Positions 10,031 through 19,775 are shown, counted from the stretch's first letter. The stretch is 64,000 nucleotides of DNA from Pseudomonas saxonica (GCF_007858365.1 NZ_VFIO01000004.1:186001-250000), one strand, 5' to 3'. The notes: generated by a model not told the origin, from the sequence alone. Made by a program: numbers and translations.

Positions 10031-10270
10031 CCCCCTCACCCTAACCCTCTCCCGGAGGGAGAGGGGACTAAAAGCAAAGCAGATGTGCGCAATGCCACAG
10101 ATCAAGCTCCCTCGCCCTCCGGGAGAGGGGACTGAAAGCAAAGCAGATGTGCGCAATGCCACAGATCAAGCTCCCTCGCCCTCCGGGAGAGGGGACTGAA
10201 AGCAAAGCAGATGTGTGCAATGCCACAGATCAAGCTCCCTCTCCCTCCGGGAGAGGGTTGGGGTGAGGGG
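10031..10270. repeat. Three 64-bp tandem repeats inside REP-like inverted arms
   Basis: The motif AGCAAAGCAGATGTGCGCAA recurs at 10073, 10137 and 10201, giving an exact 64-bp period in three units with very few changes. The block is bounded by inverted arms at 10031-10066 and 10238-10270, the CCCTCACCC-TAACCCTCTCCC type palindrome that is widely dispersed in Pseudomonas and other gammaproteobacteria. It lies between coxA and ctaG in the middle of the operon. Open frames through it are repeat artefacts. Confidence 0.9.
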
Positions 10271-10286
10271 CTTTTGGGAGTAGACC

Positions 10287-10811
10287 ATGAACACGTCAGC
10301 ACCGATCAAACGCCTGGTTCTACGCCTGTCACTCATGGTGGTGGTGATGTTTGCTTTTGGCTTTGCACTGGTGCCGATCTACGACGTGATGTGCAAGGCC
10401 TTCGGCATTAATGGCAAAACCGCGGGCCAATATGAAGGTGAGCAAGTCGTTGATTCAAGTCGTCAGGTACGGGTGCAGTTTTTAGCCACCAACAACATCA
10501 ACATGGTGTGGGAGTTCTACCCCAAGAACGATCAATTAGTGACCAACCCCGGCGCGGTCAACGAGATGATCTTTGTCGCCTTCAACCCCTCTGACCACCC
10601 AATGAAAGCTCAGGCGGTACCCAGTATCTCGCCTGCCGAAGCGGCCCAATATTTTCACAAGACCGAATGCTTCTGCTTTACCCAGCAAACCCTGCAACCT
10701 GGCGAGCGGATCGAAATGCCCGTGCGTTTTATTGTCGACCGCGACATGCCCAAGGAAGTGAAGCATCTGACGCTGGCTTACACGCTGTTTGATATCACCG
10801 CTGCCCGATAG
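10287..10811 (+). CDS. ctaG: Cytochrome c oxidase assembly protein CtaG/Cox11
   Basis: Delivers copper to the CuB site of subunit I. The 174-residue protein has one N-terminal membrane anchor (about 10-32) and a periplasmic copper-binding domain with the CFCF motif (C128, C130) that defines the family. It sits between coxA and coxC as usual, except that the preceding gap is filled with tandem repeats. The start ATG has a GGGAG site a few bases upstream, provided by the right arm region. Confidence 0.95.
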   Translation: MNTSAPIKRLVLRLSLMVVVMFAFGFALVPIYDVMCKAFGINGKTAGQYEGEQVVDSSRQVRVQFLATNNINMVWEFYPKNDQLVTNPGAVNEMIFVAFNPSDHPMKAQAVPSISPAEAAQYFHKTECFCFTQQTLQPGERIEMPVRFIVDRDMPKEVKHLTLAYTLFDITAAR

Positions 10812-10822
10812 GAGAACGCGCC

Positions 10823-11710
10823 ATGGCAAGTCACGATCACTACTACGTGCCAGCCCAAAGCAAGTGGCCCATCATCGCCACGCTGGGGTTGTTGGTCACG
10901 GTGTATGGCCTGGCGACGTGGTTTAACGACCTGAAAGCGGCGCGGCCCGAGTCCCACGGCCCATTGCTGTTTTTTATCGGCGGCCTGATGGTTGCCTTCA
11001 TGCTATTTGGCTGGTTCGGCGCGGTGGTTAAAGAGAGCCGAGCCGGACTTTACAGCGCGCAATTGGATCGCTCGTTTCGATGGGGCATGACCTGGTTTAT
11101 CTTTTCTGAAGTGATGTTCTTTGTGGCGTTCTTCGGCGCACTGTTTTATGTACGGCATTTTTCCGGCCCTTGGCTGGGAGGCGAAGGCAGCAAAGGGGTG
11201 GCCCACATCCTCTGGCCAAATTTTCAATTCACCTGGCCGCTGCTGCATACCCCCGACCCGGCACTTTACCCCCCGCCCAAAGGCACCATCAGCCCGTGGG
11301 GCTTGCCGTTGCTCAATACCGTGTTGCTGGTCACGTCCAGTATCACCCTCACGCTGGCCCATCACGCCCTGAATAAAGGTCAGCGCGAAAAGCTGAAATT
11401 CTGGCTCGGTGTAACGGTGTTGCTGGGTATCGGTTTTTTGGGCTTTCAGGCTGAGGAATATCTTCACGCTTACAAAGAACTGGGGCTGACGCTGGGCTCC
11501 GGTGTTTATGGCGCCACCTTCTTTATGCTCACCGGCTTTCACGGCGCACACGTCACCATCGGTGCCCTGATTTTGCTGGTGATGCTGATCCGCATCGCTC
11601 GCGGGCATTTCAATGCCGAGCACCAGTTCGGTTTTCAGGCGGCGACGTGGTACTGGCATTTTGTAGACGTGGTGTGGCTCGGGTTGTTTCTCTTTGTTTA
11701 CGTGCTGTGA
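10823..11710 (+). CDS. coxC: Cytochrome c oxidase subunit III
   Basis: Third core subunit, stabilising the catalytic site during proton pumping. The 295-residue protein has about seven membrane helices; FFVAFFGALFYVRHFSG, AEEYLHAY, FHGAHVTIG and the C-terminal WYWHFVDVVWLGLFLFVYVL stretch (last about 20 residues) are typical. ATG after AGGAGAA. SURF1 follows only 12 bp later, leaving no room for the small DUF2909 gene that often stands here in Pseudomonas. Confidence 0.96.
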   Translation: MASHDHYYVPAQSKWPIIATLGLLVTVYGLATWFNDLKAARPESHGPLLFFIGGLMVAFMLFGWFGAVVKESRAGLYSAQLDRSFRWGMTWFIFSEVMFFVAFFGALFYVRHFSGPWLGGEGSKGVAHILWPNFQFTWPLLHTPDPALYPPPKGTISPWGLPLLNTVLLVTSSITLTLAHHALNKGQREKLKFWLGVTVLLGIGFLGFQAEEYLHAYKELGLTLGSGVYGATFFMLTGFHGAHVTIGALILLVMLIRIARGHFNAEHQFGFQAATWYWHFVDVVWLGLFLFVYVL

Positions 11711-11722
11711 GCCGGGGTGGCC

Positions 11723-12460
11723 ATGTCGCGCTTTCGCCCCGGTGTCATCCCCACGCTGGTCGTCATGGCGCTACTGCCCATATTGGTGTCTCTGGGCTTT
11801 TGGCAGCTAAGCCGTGCTGAGCAAAAACGTGTGCTGTTAACCCGCTATGCCGAACGCCAGCACGCCGCACCGCTGACAGTGGATCAAGTCATGGCCAACG
11901 CTGAGCCAGTGTTTCGACGGGTGCAGTTACGCGGGCATCTCGACGCCGAGCACAGCCTGTTGCTGGACAACCGGATACGCGACGGACAGCCCGGCGTAGA
12001 ACTGCTGCAGCCGTTTCAAGACCAAGCCAGTGGTCAATGGGTCCTGCTCAATCGCGGCTGGCTACCCTGGCCCAGTCGCCGTACGCCTCCCGTGTTCAGC
12101 ACGCCGCAAGACACTCTGGATGTTCTGGGCTGGGTGTATGAATCCCCAGGCGCTGTGTTCCAGTTACAGGCTGATCCGCTGGCCGCGCCGTGGCCACGTC
12201 TGATCACGGCGGTAACGCCCGCCGCACTCTGGGCCGAATTGGGCCGCGAAGGCTTTGCCGATGAAGTGCGTTTAGCGCCTGGCATTGGCGCTTATCAAGC
12301 CGACTGGCCTCTGATATCCACAGGCATGGGCCCGGAAAAACACACCGCCTATGCCGTGCAATGGTTCGCGATGGCGCTGGCTTTGCTGGCGCTATATGGG
12401 TACTTCGGTTGGCATCACGCGCAGGAGAAAACTCATGGCAAGCGCCATCAATCACTCTGA
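11723..12460 (+). CDS. SURF1 family oxidase assembly protein
   Basis: SURF1 proteins help insert haem a into subunit I. This 245-residue protein has two membrane segments, one near the N-terminus (about 8-26, VVMALLPILVSLGFWQLSRA) and one near the C-terminus (about 210-230, AYAVQWFAMALALLALYGY), with a periplasmic domain between them. LGFWQLSRAEQK and NRGWLPWP are family signatures. ATG at 11723 is chosen over an in-frame GTG at 11717. The end overlaps the next gene by 26 bp. Confidence 0.92.
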   Translation: MSRFRPGVIPTLVVMALLPILVSLGFWQLSRAEQKRVLLTRYAERQHAAPLTVDQVMANAEPVFRRVQLRGHLDAEHSLLLDNRIRDGQPGVELLQPFQDQASGQWVLLNRGWLPWPSRRTPPVFSTPQDTLDVLGWVYESPGAVFQLQADPLAAPWPRLITAVTPAALWAELGREGFADEVRLAPGIGAYQADWPLISTGMGPEKHTAYAVQWFAMALALLALYGYFGWHHAQEKTHGKRHQSL

Positions 12461-13028
12461 TACCGCTCGCTCGCCCGACCCGATCAAACGGCGGCGGGGG
12501 CGTTTGCAACTGCTCCTGATTTTGCTGCTGACTCTGGGTCCAATGGTGCTGGCCACAAGTATGTACATGCTCAAATTCTGGGTACCCGAAAGTCGCAGCT
12601 ATCACGGCGAAATGATTGGCAACGGGCAAGGACGCGCAGCGTTGGGCGTCACCAGCGATGAGCAGCGCTGGCAGTTATTGGTGACCGCCCCGCAAGGATG
12701 TGACGCGGATTGTCAGCAGTTGGTCTACCTGGCCCGCCAGCTTCAAATCGGCCTGGGCCGCGATGCCTCACGGGCGACCCATGCGCTGGCGGTGGGGCAG
12801 GCACTAGACGCTGCTTATGCCGCCCGGTTGCAACGTGAATACCCGCAACTACAGCGCTATACCCTGCACATGCCGACTTATACACAGGGCGCAGAAGGAA
12901 ATGGCGCAGCGCAACTGTGGATCGTTGATCCGCATGGCAATCTGGTGTTGCGCTACGACCCTCAGGTCAAGGGCAAAGACGTGCTCACCGATCTGCGCCA
13001 CCTGCTCAAGCTGTCCAATATCGGATAG
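12435..13028 (+). CDS. Membrane-anchored SCO-like thioredoxin-fold protein
   Basis: A 197-residue protein with one membrane helix (about 24-47) and an extracytoplasmic domain. It carries C89-x3-C93 in QGCDADCQQLVY, the spacing used by SCO copper chaperones, and a C-terminal beta-hairpin-like WIVDPHGNLVLRYDP, as in SCO/thioredoxin folds, but it is divergent from true SCO1. The matching slot in P. aeruginosa (PA0111 by memory) is a hypothetical of the same kind. Start ATG with CAGGAG. Role in oxidase assembly is inferred from position. Confidence 0.8.
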   Translation: MASAINHSDTARSPDPIKRRRGRLQLLLILLLTLGPMVLATSMYMLKFWVPESRSYHGEMIGNGQGRAALGVTSDEQRWQLLVTAPQGCDADCQQLVYLARQLQIGLGRDASRATHALAVGQALDAAYAARLQREYPQLQRYTLHMPTYTQGAEGNGAAQLWIVDPHGNLVLRYDPQVKGKDVLTDLRHLLKLSNIG

Positions 13029-13040
13029 GGAGGCCATGTC

Positions 13041-14057
13041 ATGGCCAAAGCTGGATTTCGCCTTGCCCTGCTGGCCACTGTAGTGGCCATGATGGTCGTA
13101 TTGCTCGGTGCCTACACGCGACTGACCCATTCAGGCTTGGGTTGTCCGGACTGGCCAGGCTGTTACGGATTTATCAGCGTGCCCAGCACGGACGCGCAAT
13201 TAGCCCATGCCGAACTGCACTTTCCTGAAGCGCCGGTTGAGGCGGCAAAAGGGTGGAGCGAGATGGTTCATCGTTATTGCGCCGGCACCCTGGGATGCTT
13301 GATCCTGCTATTGGCAGTACGCGCCTGGAAGCAGCGAAAACGGCACGATCAGCCGCTCAAACTACCGCTGTTTATTCTGCTCGTGGTGATCATCCAGGCA
13401 GCATTTGGCATGTGGACCGTGACACTGAAATTATGGCCGCAAGTAGTCACAGCACATCTCATGGGAGGTTTTGCGACCTTGAGTCTGCTGTTTTTGCTGA
13501 CGTTACGCTTGTCCGGGTGGTTGCCTGCTCTGGCCATACCAAGACGTTTGCAACGCTGGGCGACGGCGGGCCTGGTGCTGGTCATCATCCAAATTGCGCT
13601 GGGTGGCTGGGTCAGTTCCAACTATGCCGCCGTGGCTTGCGTCGACCTTCCTACATGCCATGGCCAGTGGTGGCCAGCCGCCGATTTCACCAATGGCTTC
13701 CACCTGACCCAACACATCGGCCCCAACTATCTGGGCGGTCAACTGGACAGCGAAGCACGCACTGCCATTCACCTCGCTCACCGACTCGGGGCGGTGCTGC
13801 TGACGCTGGTATTGCTAGGGTTGGCCTGGCAACTGCGCAAAGTCGGCATGCCACGATTGGCAGGGCTTGTGCTACTGGTGCTGGCTGTACAAATAAGCTT
13901 GGGCTTGAGCAATGTACTGTTCGGCCTGCCTTTGGGGTTGGCGGTGGCACACAACGCGGGTGGGGCCGCCTTGATGCTCACATTGGTGCTGGTCAACTAC
14001 CACGCACGTACGGCGTTTGTCCGAGTCAGGGGCGGACACTTTCTGCAATGGGCATAG
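13041..14057 (+). CDS. ctaA: Haem A synthase
   Basis: Oxidises haem O to haem A for the aa3 centre. The 338-residue membrane protein has about eight helices and the paired histidines expected of CtaA (for example EMVHRYCAG, TAHLMGG, HLAHRLGA, AVAHNAGG) and the N-terminal GAYTRLTHSGLGCPDWPGC. ATG at 13041 with GGGAGG. Its substrate haem O must come from a ctaB/cyoE product, but no such gene follows; SCO1 starts 47 bp later. Confidence 0.95.
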   Translation: MAKAGFRLALLATVVAMMVVLLGAYTRLTHSGLGCPDWPGCYGFISVPSTDAQLAHAELHFPEAPVEAAKGWSEMVHRYCAGTLGCLILLLAVRAWKQRKRHDQPLKLPLFILLVVIIQAAFGMWTVTLKLWPQVVTAHLMGGFATLSLLFLLTLRLSGWLPALAIPRRLQRWATAGLVLVIIQIALGGWVSSNYAAVACVDLPTCHGQWWPAADFTNGFHLTQHIGPNYLGGQLDSEARTAIHLAHRLGAVLLTLVLLGLAWQLRKVGMPRLAGLVLLVLAVQISLGLSNVLFGLPLGLAVAHNAGGAALMLTLVLVNYHARTAFVRVRGGHFLQWA

Positions 14058-14104
14058 GTGCTGTACCGTTGCGCTTAATCGATGACTACCCAGTGTTGAA
14101 CCTT

Positions 14105-14740
14105 ATGACTAAAACGCAAAAAACTGTCTATATCCTCGTCGCGTTGGTGGCATTGGTCATGGGCCTGACGTTTAACAAAATGATGTCGAGTAAACAGCAA
14201 GGCGATAACACGTCGTTGATTGATGCTGGAATCATTTTGCTGCCGCAAAGCCGTCATTTGCCGGCGATCGAACTGACTAACCAGGACGGCCAGCCGGTGG
14301 CGATAAACGAGCTGAAAGACAAATGGAGCCTACTGTTTTTTGGCTACACCTTCTGCCCTGATATCTGCCCGACCACCCTTGCACAGCTGCGCCAGATCAA
14401 AAGCGAGCTGCCTGAGGCCGTGCGGGACAAAGTGCAGATTGTGCTGGTCAGCGTCGACCCTAACCGCGATACACCCAAGCAGCTCAAGCAATACTTGGGC
14501 TATTTCGATCCGCAGTTTGTGGGCCTGACACCAAGATCTATTGAGGAACTGCAAACCGTGGCGAATGCGCTGAGCATTCCGTTTATACCGGCGGACACCA
14601 GCAAACCGGGTTACACCGTTGATCACAGCGGCAATTTGGCGCTGATCGGGCCGGACGGCACACAGCGAGGGTTTATCCGCGCACCGCTCAACACACAGAA
14701 AATGGTCGACCAATTGCCGGAGTTGGTGAAGCGAAAATAA
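14105..14740 (+). CDS. SCO1/SenC copper chaperone
   Basis: Copper-binding thiol protein for CuA assembly. The 211-residue protein has one N-terminal membrane anchor (about 7-26), the CPDICP motif (C84, C88) and the metal-binding histidine in YTVDHSG (about residue 175). The ATG at 14105 is the first in-frame start after ctaA; a much longer frame upstream only reads ctaA out of frame. No strong ribosome site is visible. Last gene of the cox cluster. Confidence 0.93.
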   Translation: MTKTQKTVYILVALVALVMGLTFNKMMSSKQQGDNTSLIDAGIILLPQSRHLPAIELTNQDGQPVAINELKDKWSLLFFGYTFCPDICPTTLAQLRQIKSELPEAVRDKVQIVLVSVDPNRDTPKQLKQYLGYFDPQFVGLTPRSIEELQTVANALSIPFIPADTSKPGYTVDHSGNLALIGPDGTQRGFIRAPLNTQKMVDQLPELVKRK

Positions 14741-14751
14741 ACGAGAGAACT

Positions 14752-14778
14752 GTAGTCGCTGCCGCAGGCAGCGACTAC
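14752..14778. repeat. REP-like palindrome between sco1 and metQ
   Basis: A perfect 12-bp stem (GTAGTCGCTGCC / GGCAGCGACTAC) with a 3-base loop lies between two convergent genes. Its stem is close to that of the hairpin at 59166-59186, so the two are probably members of one dispersed REP family. It could also stop transcripts from both sides, although there is no T run. Confidence 0.75.
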
Positions 14779-14788
14779 AAGGCAATGC

Positions 14789-15562
14789 TTAGAACGCGGG
14801 AACGATAGCGCCTTTGTATTTCTCGTTAATGAACGCTTTCACTTCCGGGCTGTGCAGTGCGGCAACCAGCTTTTTCATAGCATCCGAATCTTTGTCATCC
14901 GGGCGCGCCACCAGAATATTCACGTAAGGCGAATCGCTGCCTTCGATGACCAGCGCATCTTTCTTCGGATCAAGCTTGGCTTCCAGCGCGTAGTTGGTGT
15001 TGATCAGCGCCAGATCGACCTGGGTCAGCACGCGTGGGATGGTGGCCGCTTCCAGCTCGCGAAACTTCAGGTTTTTAGTGTTTGCATTGATGTCTTTGAC
15101 GGTGGACAGGATATTGGTCGAGTCCTTGAGCTTGATCAGACCGGCTTTGTCCAGCAACAGCAAGGCACGACCGCCGTTGGTGGCGTCGTTCGGGATCACA
15201 ACCGTGGCGCCGTCAGGCAGATCGTCCAGTTTCTTGTATTTGCTGGAGTAAGCACCCAGCGGCTCCAGGTGAACAGCTGCAACGCTGATCAGGTTTGTAC
15301 CCTTGGCTTTGTTGAACTCGGTCAGGTACGGCTGGTGCTGGAAGAAGTTAGCGTCCAGACGCTTTTCGGCCACTTGTACGTTGGGCTGAATATAGTCGGT
15401 GAATACCTTAACTTTCAGGTCCACGCCTTCTTTGGCCAGCGCAGGTTTCACGAACTCCAGGATCTCAGCGTGAGGTACCGGGGAAGCGGCGACCGTCAGC
15501 GTGTCAGCAGCATGAACTGAAAACGCCGCAACAGCGGCCACAGCAGCAATTAACTTCTTCAT
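14789..15562 (-). CDS. metQ: Methionine ABC transporter substrate-binding protein
   Basis: Periplasmic receptor for methionine, NlpA/MetQ family, 257 residues. Signal peptide MKKLIAAVAAVAAFSVHAA with a plain Ala-x-Ala type end and no lipobox cysteine, so it should be soluble rather than a lipoprotein. Family segments include FTDYIQPN, DANFFQHQPYL and ATNGGRALLLL. ATG at 15562 with AAGGAG. Lies 82 bp downstream of metI in a metN-metI-metQ operon. Confidence 0.93.
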   Translation of the reverse strand: MKKLIAAVAAVAAFSVHAADTLTVAASPVPHAEILEFVKPALAKEGVDLKVKVFTDYIQPNVQVAEKRLDANFFQHQPYLTEFNKAKGTNLISVAAVHLEPLGAYSSKYKKLDDLPDGATVVIPNDATNGGRALLLLDKAGLIKLKDSTNILSTVKDINANTKNLKFRELEAATIPRVLTQVDLALINTNYALEAKLDPKKDALVIEGSDSPYVNILVARPDDKDSDAMKKLVAALHSPEVKAFINEKYKGAIVPAF

Positions 15563-15644
15563 TCAGCAACTCCTTATGAACACCTGATTTCAGGCGCCTG
15601 CCAGCACGGGGCTGGCGGTTACGTTTATTAACGATAGGTCGCGC

Positions 15645-16319
15645 TTATTTGCGCGAAAAGTGCACTACCAGTCGATCGCCAACGGTTTGCAGAATCTGCA
15701 CCAGAATCAGCAGCAGCACTACCGTGACTATCATTACGTCAGTCTGGAAGCGTTGATAGCCGAAGCGAATGGCCAGATCACCCAGCCCCCCTGCGCCGAC
15801 CGCGCCCGCCATGGCGGTGTAACCCACCAAGGTAATGGCCGTGACGGTAATCGCCGCATAAATGCCGGGGCGCGCTTCAGGCAACAAAGCACTGGTAATA
15901 ATCTGACGCGTGCTCGCGCCCATAGCCTGCGTGGCTTCAATGATGCCGCGGTCCACTTCACGCAGTGCCGTCTCTACCAGACGGGCGAAGAAGGGTGTCG
16001 CGCCCACTACCAACGGTGGAATGGCACCGGCAACGCCCAGCGAGGTGCCGGTAATCAATATCGTCAGCGGGATCATCACAATCAGCAGGATGATGAACGG
16101 CAACGATCGCAGAATATTGACCATCAGCGACAGCACCGAATACACGGCCTTTTGCTCGAACAATTGGCGCGGGCTACACAGAAACAGCAGCACGCCCAGC
16201 GGCAGACCGAGCAGGATGGTGAACAGCAGCGAGCCGCCGAGCATCATCAAGGTGTCACCCGTGGCCAGCCAGATTGCAAGCCAGTCAATATTGGCGAAGA
16301 AGCTCAATAGGGATTCCAT
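15645..16319 (-). CDS. metI: Methionine ABC transporter permease
   Basis: Inner-membrane permease, 224 residues, with about five helices and the permease-ATPase coupling loop EATQAMGASTRQII. GAVGAGGLGDLAIRFGYQRF near the C-terminus is the MetI signature. The start overlaps the metN stop by one base (TAATG), which indicates coupled translation. Confidence 0.94.
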   Translation of the reverse strand: MESLLSFFANIDWLAIWLATGDTLMMLGGSLLFTILLGLPLGVLLFLCSPRQLFEQKAVYSVLSLMVNILRSLPFIILLIVMIPLTILITGTSLGVAGAIPPLVVGATPFFARLVETALREVDRGIIEATQAMGASTRQIITSALLPEARPGIYAAITVTAITLVGYTAMAGAVGAGGLGDLAIRFGYQRFQTDVMIVTVVLLLILVQILQTVGDRLVVHFSRK

Positions 16320-17326
16320 TAGCGCAGCACCTCCATATGAACGTCAGCCGCTGTGAAGCGCGCAAAAGCGGCCTCCATGTCGCCACCGGTGATGGCGAGG
16401 GTCAGTTGCCCATAAGGGGTGTCTTTGATTCGGTCGATGCGGCCAGCCAAAATGCTGTAGTCCACGCCTGTTTCGCGAGCAATCGTACCCAGCAACGGTG
16501 CGTAGGTGGCTTCGCCCTGGAAAGTAAGGCGCACGATGCGACCCGGTACATGGGCAAAATCGTCGCGCTCCTCACTTTCGTCGATTTGCTCATCTTCCTG
16601 CACAAAACGCTTGGTCGTCGGGTGGGTAGGGTGCAAGAACACTTGCGACACCGGGCCTTGCTCGACGATCACGCCCGCGTCCATCACCGCCACTTCATCG
16701 CACACACGACGGATCACATCCATTTCATGGGTGATCAGCACAATGGTCAACTTCAGCTCGCGATTGATCTCAGCCAGCAGTTGCAACACAGAGGCCGTAG
16801 TTTGCGGGTCGAGGGCACTGGTGGCCTCGTCGCACAGCAACACTTTGGGCTTGGTGGCCAACGCACGGGCAATGCCCACGCGCTGTTTTTGACCGCCTGA
16901 CAGCTGCGCCGGGTATTTCTTGGCATGGTCGGACAAACCCACTCGCGCCAGCAACTCAGCCACGCGCGCATCAATGGCGCTGCGGGACAACTCACCGGCC
17001 AGCATCAAAGGCATCGCGACGTTATCAGCCACGGTCTTGGACGCCAGCAGGTTGAAGTGCTGGAAGATCATGCCCACTTGCTGGCGAAAGCGTCGCAGGC
17101 CGTTGGCATCCATCGCTGTCACGTCTTCGTTGTCGACAATGATTTGCCCGCCGCTCGGCGTTTCGAGGCGGTTGATCAGGCGCAGCAGGGTACTTTTACC
17201 CGCGCCGGAGTGGCCAATCAGGCCAAATACCTGGCCGCTCTCAACACGCAATGTCGTGGAGTGCAGCGCGGGAATGTCCTTACCGGCGACCCGGTAAGTT
17301 TTATGAACGTTATGGAACTCAATCAC
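16319..17326 (-). CDS. metN: Methionine ABC transporter ATPase
   Basis: ATPase of the MetNIQ importer, 335 residues. Walker [10 protein letters not shown], signature [15 protein letters not shown], Walker [12 protein letters not shown], and a C-terminal NIL/ACT-like regulatory domain (about 255-335) that in MetN binds methionine and inhibits transport. The start is a GTG at 17326 with AAGG upstream. First gene of the operon, divergent from the catalase gene. Confidence 0.95.
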   Translation of the reverse strand: MIEFHNVHKTYRVAGKDIPALHSTTLRVESGQVFGLIGHSGAGKSTLLRLINRLETPSGGQIIVDNEDVTAMDANGLRRFRQQVGMIFQHFNLLASKTVADNVAMPLMLAGELSRSAIDARVAELLARVGLSDHAKKYPAQLSGGQKQRVGIARALATKPKVLLCDEATSALDPQTTASVLQLLAEINRELKLTIVLITHEMDVIRRVCDEVAVMDAGVIVEQGPVSQVFLHPTHPTTKRFVQEDEQIDESEERDDFAHVPGRIVRLTFQGEATYAPLLGTIARETGVDYSILAGRIDRIKDTPYGQLTLAITGGDMEAAFARFTAADVHMEVLR

Positions 17327-17579
17327 GTAGCGAACCTTGTGGGGCGCGAAAATAGAAGTCAGCAGTTAGCCGGGCGCGCATTTTAGCCTGTCCGTATAGA
17401 GGTTCTTAGCATTTATTTGCGCTCGAACCTTTGATTTAGCAATAAGACGACTAAAGGTCAGAAAAAAGGAACGACGTCAGACGCCATCAGTCACTAGTTC
17501 AGCCACTCGCATCCCGCCTCGGGATATTTGTCTACAAAGCCCAAACCGTGGGGCTTTCGCCAACAAGGAGTTATGTCTG

Positions 17580-19718
17580 ATGAGCAGCAAAAAACCGTCT
17601 TCCGGCAAGAGCCAAATGGCCGGAACCGACACCCTGGATCGTAGTAACACCAACGTCAAACTCGACAGCCTCGAAACCTTTCGTGACGACGCAACCGATC
17701 AAGCGCTGCGAACCAATCAGGGGGTGAAAATTGCTGATAACCAAAACACCCTGAAAGTCGGTGCTCGCGGCCCGTCGTTGCTGGAAGATTTCATCATGCG
17801 TGAAAAAATCACGCATTTTGACCACGAACGTATTCCAGAGCGCATCGTGCATGCCCGGGGTACGGGGGCGCACGGCTACTTTGAGACCTATAAATCCCAC
17901 AGCGCGCTGACCAAAGCCGGTTTCCTGCAAGACCCGGTAAAGAAAACGCCCGTGTTCGTACGCTTTTCGACAGTACAAGGCCCTCGGGGCTCCGGCGATA
18001 CGGTGCGGGATGTTCGCGGGTTTGCCGTCAAGTTTTTCACCGACGAAGGCAACTTCGATCTGGTGGGCAACAATATGCCGGTATTTTTCATTCAGGATGC
18101 GATTAAGTTTCCCGACTTCGTACACGCGGTCAAACCAGAGCCCCATAACGAAATCCCCACCGGTGGCTCTGCCCACGACACTTTCTGGGATTTTGTATCG
18201 CTGGTACCCGAGTCGGCGCACATGGTGATTTGGGCCATGTCTGACCGCGCCATTCCTAAAAGCCTACGCAGCATGCAAGGTTTCGGCGTACACACCTTTC
18301 GGCTGATCAATGCTGAGGGCAAGTCGAACTTCGTCAAATTCCATTGGCGTCCAAGTGCGGGCACCTGCTCGCTAGTGTGGGACGAAGCGCAAAAACTGGC
18401 AGGCAAAGACACCGATTACCATCGCCGAGATCTGTGGGAGTCGATTGAAACTGGTGATTATCCTGAATGGGAGTTCGGCGTTCAGATCATTTCGGAGGAA
18501 GACGAGCACAAATTCGACTTCGACATTCTTGATCCGACCAAGTTGATCCCCGAGGAACTGGTACCGATCACTCCGCTGGGCAAGATGGTGCTCAACCGCA
18601 ATCCCGATAACTTCTTCGCAGAGACTGAACAGGTCGCTTTTTGTCCGGGGCATATCGTGCCGGGTATCGACTTCTCCAATGATCCGCTGCTGCAAGGTCG
18701 TCTGTTCTCGTATACCGATACGCAGATCAGCCGTTTGGGTGGGCCGAACTTCCACGAAATCCCGATCAACCGGCCTGTTGCGCCTTTTCACAACAACCAG
18801 CGTGATGCCCAGCATCGCAGCACGATTCATAAGGGCCGTGCGTCCTACGAGCCCAATTCCATTGATGGCGGCTGGCCGAAAGAAACACCACCTGCCGCTA
18901 AGGACGGGGGGTTTGAAAGCTACCCGGAACGCATCGACGCCAACAAGATTCGTCAACGCAGCGACTCGTTCAGCGATCACTTCTCTCAGGCCCGGCTGTT
19001 TTTCCACAGCATGAGCAAGCACGAGCAAGAACACATCATCGCGGCCTACAGCTTTGAACTGGGCAAAGTCGAGCGTGAACACATTCGCGCACGGCAGGTG
19101 AACGAGATTTTGGCCAATATCGACCTTGAGCTGGCCAAGCGTGTTGCAGAAAACCTGGGCTTGCCCGCACCGAAAGCCGGCACAGTCACTGCGCGCAAGG
19201 TCTCCGTGACCGAATCGCCGGCGCTGAGCCAAGCCAACCTGCTGCCGGGAAACATCAAGACGCGCAAGGTGGCGATTCTGGCCGCTAACGGTGTTGATGG
19301 TCAGGCTATCGAAGCGCTCAAACAGGCCCTGGCCGCTGAAGGTGCGCACGCCAAATTGCTGGGGCCGACTTCAGCACCGGTAAAAACGGCTGATGGCAAA
19401 TTGTTGCCGGTGGATGCCTCGATGGAGGGCATGCCGTCAGTGGTTTTTGACGCGGTGTACGTGCCAGGTGGCGCGGCGTCGATCAAGGCATTGAGTGGCA
19501 ACGGGGTGGCGCTGCATTACGTGCTTGAAGCCTATAAGCACCTAAAAGCCATTGCGTTGCACGGGGACGCTAAACAGCTGCTGGATGTACTGCATCTGCA
19601 GGCAGATGAGGGGTTGTTGGCGATCAAGGATGCCAAGGATCTGAAAGCTTTCTTTGCCGCAATTGCACAGCATCGCGTATGGGCGCGGGAGCCTAAGGCC
19701 AAGGCCATTCCAGCCTAA
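17580..19718 (+). CDS. katE: Large-subunit (HPII-type) catalase
   Basis: Decomposes hydrogen peroxide. At 712 residues it is a clade II catalase: a core with the active-site His ([12 protein letters not shown]), Asn ([12 protein letters not shown]) and haem-ligand Tyr (RLFSYTDTQ), followed from about residue 560 by a flavodoxin/DJ-1-like C-terminal domain ([12 protein letters not shown]). ATG at 17580 with AAGGAG nine bases upstream; an out-of-frame ATG lies at 17573. It stands alone with a strong terminator behind it. RpoS control is usual for this type but no promoter could be assigned. Confidence 0.96.
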   Translation: MSSKKPSSGKSQMAGTDTLDRSNTNVKLDSLETFRDDATDQALRTNQGVKIADNQNTLKVGARGPSLLEDFIMREKITHFDHERIPERIVHARGTGAHGYFETYKSHSALTKAGFLQDPVKKTPVFVRFSTVQGPRGSGDTVRDVRGFAVKFFTDEGNFDLVGNNMPVFFIQDAIKFPDFVHAVKPEPHNEIPTGGSAHDTFWDFVSLVPESAHMVIWAMSDRAIPKSLRSMQGFGVHTFRLINAEGKSNFVKFHWRPSAGTCSLVWDEAQKLAGKDTDYHRRDLWESIETGDYPEWEFGVQIISEEDEHKFDFDILDPTKLIPEELVPITPLGKMVLNRNPDNFFAETEQVAFCPGHIVPGIDFSNDPLLQGRLFSYTDTQISRLGGPNFHEIPINRPVAPFHNNQRDAQHRSTIHKGRASYEPNSIDGGWPKETPPAAKDGGFESYPERIDANKIRQRSDSFSDHFSQARLFFHSMSKHEQEHIIAAYSFELGKVEREHIRARQVNEILANIDLELAKRVAENLGLPAPKAGTVTARKVSVTESPALSQANLLPGNIKTRKVAILAANGVDGQAIEALKQALAAEGAHAKLLGPTSAPVKTADGKLLPVDASMEGMPSVVFDAVYVPGGAASIKALSGNGVALHYVLEAYKHLKAIALHGDAKQLLDVLHLQADEGLLAIKDAKDLKAFFAAIAQHRVWAREPKAKAIPA

Positions 19719-19721
19719 GAA

Positions 19722-19762
19722 ACAAAAAAACCCGTAGCCGATGAAGACGGCTACGGGTTTTT
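19722..19762. terminator. Bidirectional intrinsic terminator
   Basis: Ten-base stem CCCGTAGCCG (19731-19740) / CGGCTACGGG (19748-19757), preceded by seven A and followed by five T, between the convergent catalase and lipoprotein genes. It has the A and T tracts to act in both directions. Confidence 0.9.
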
Positions 19763-19775
19763 GCGGTGAGCAATA

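Noticed and set aside
10031..10270. CRISPR array
   Set aside because: The repeats are contiguous 64-bp tandem units without unique spacers, and no cas gene is present.
10011..10411. Short open frames through the 64-bp repeats
   Set aside because: They translate the repeat and REP arms in several frames on both strands and have no independent support.
13253..14104. Long N-terminal extension of SCO1 through ctaA
   Set aside because: It reads ctaA out of frame; the real SCO1 membrane anchor begins at 14105.
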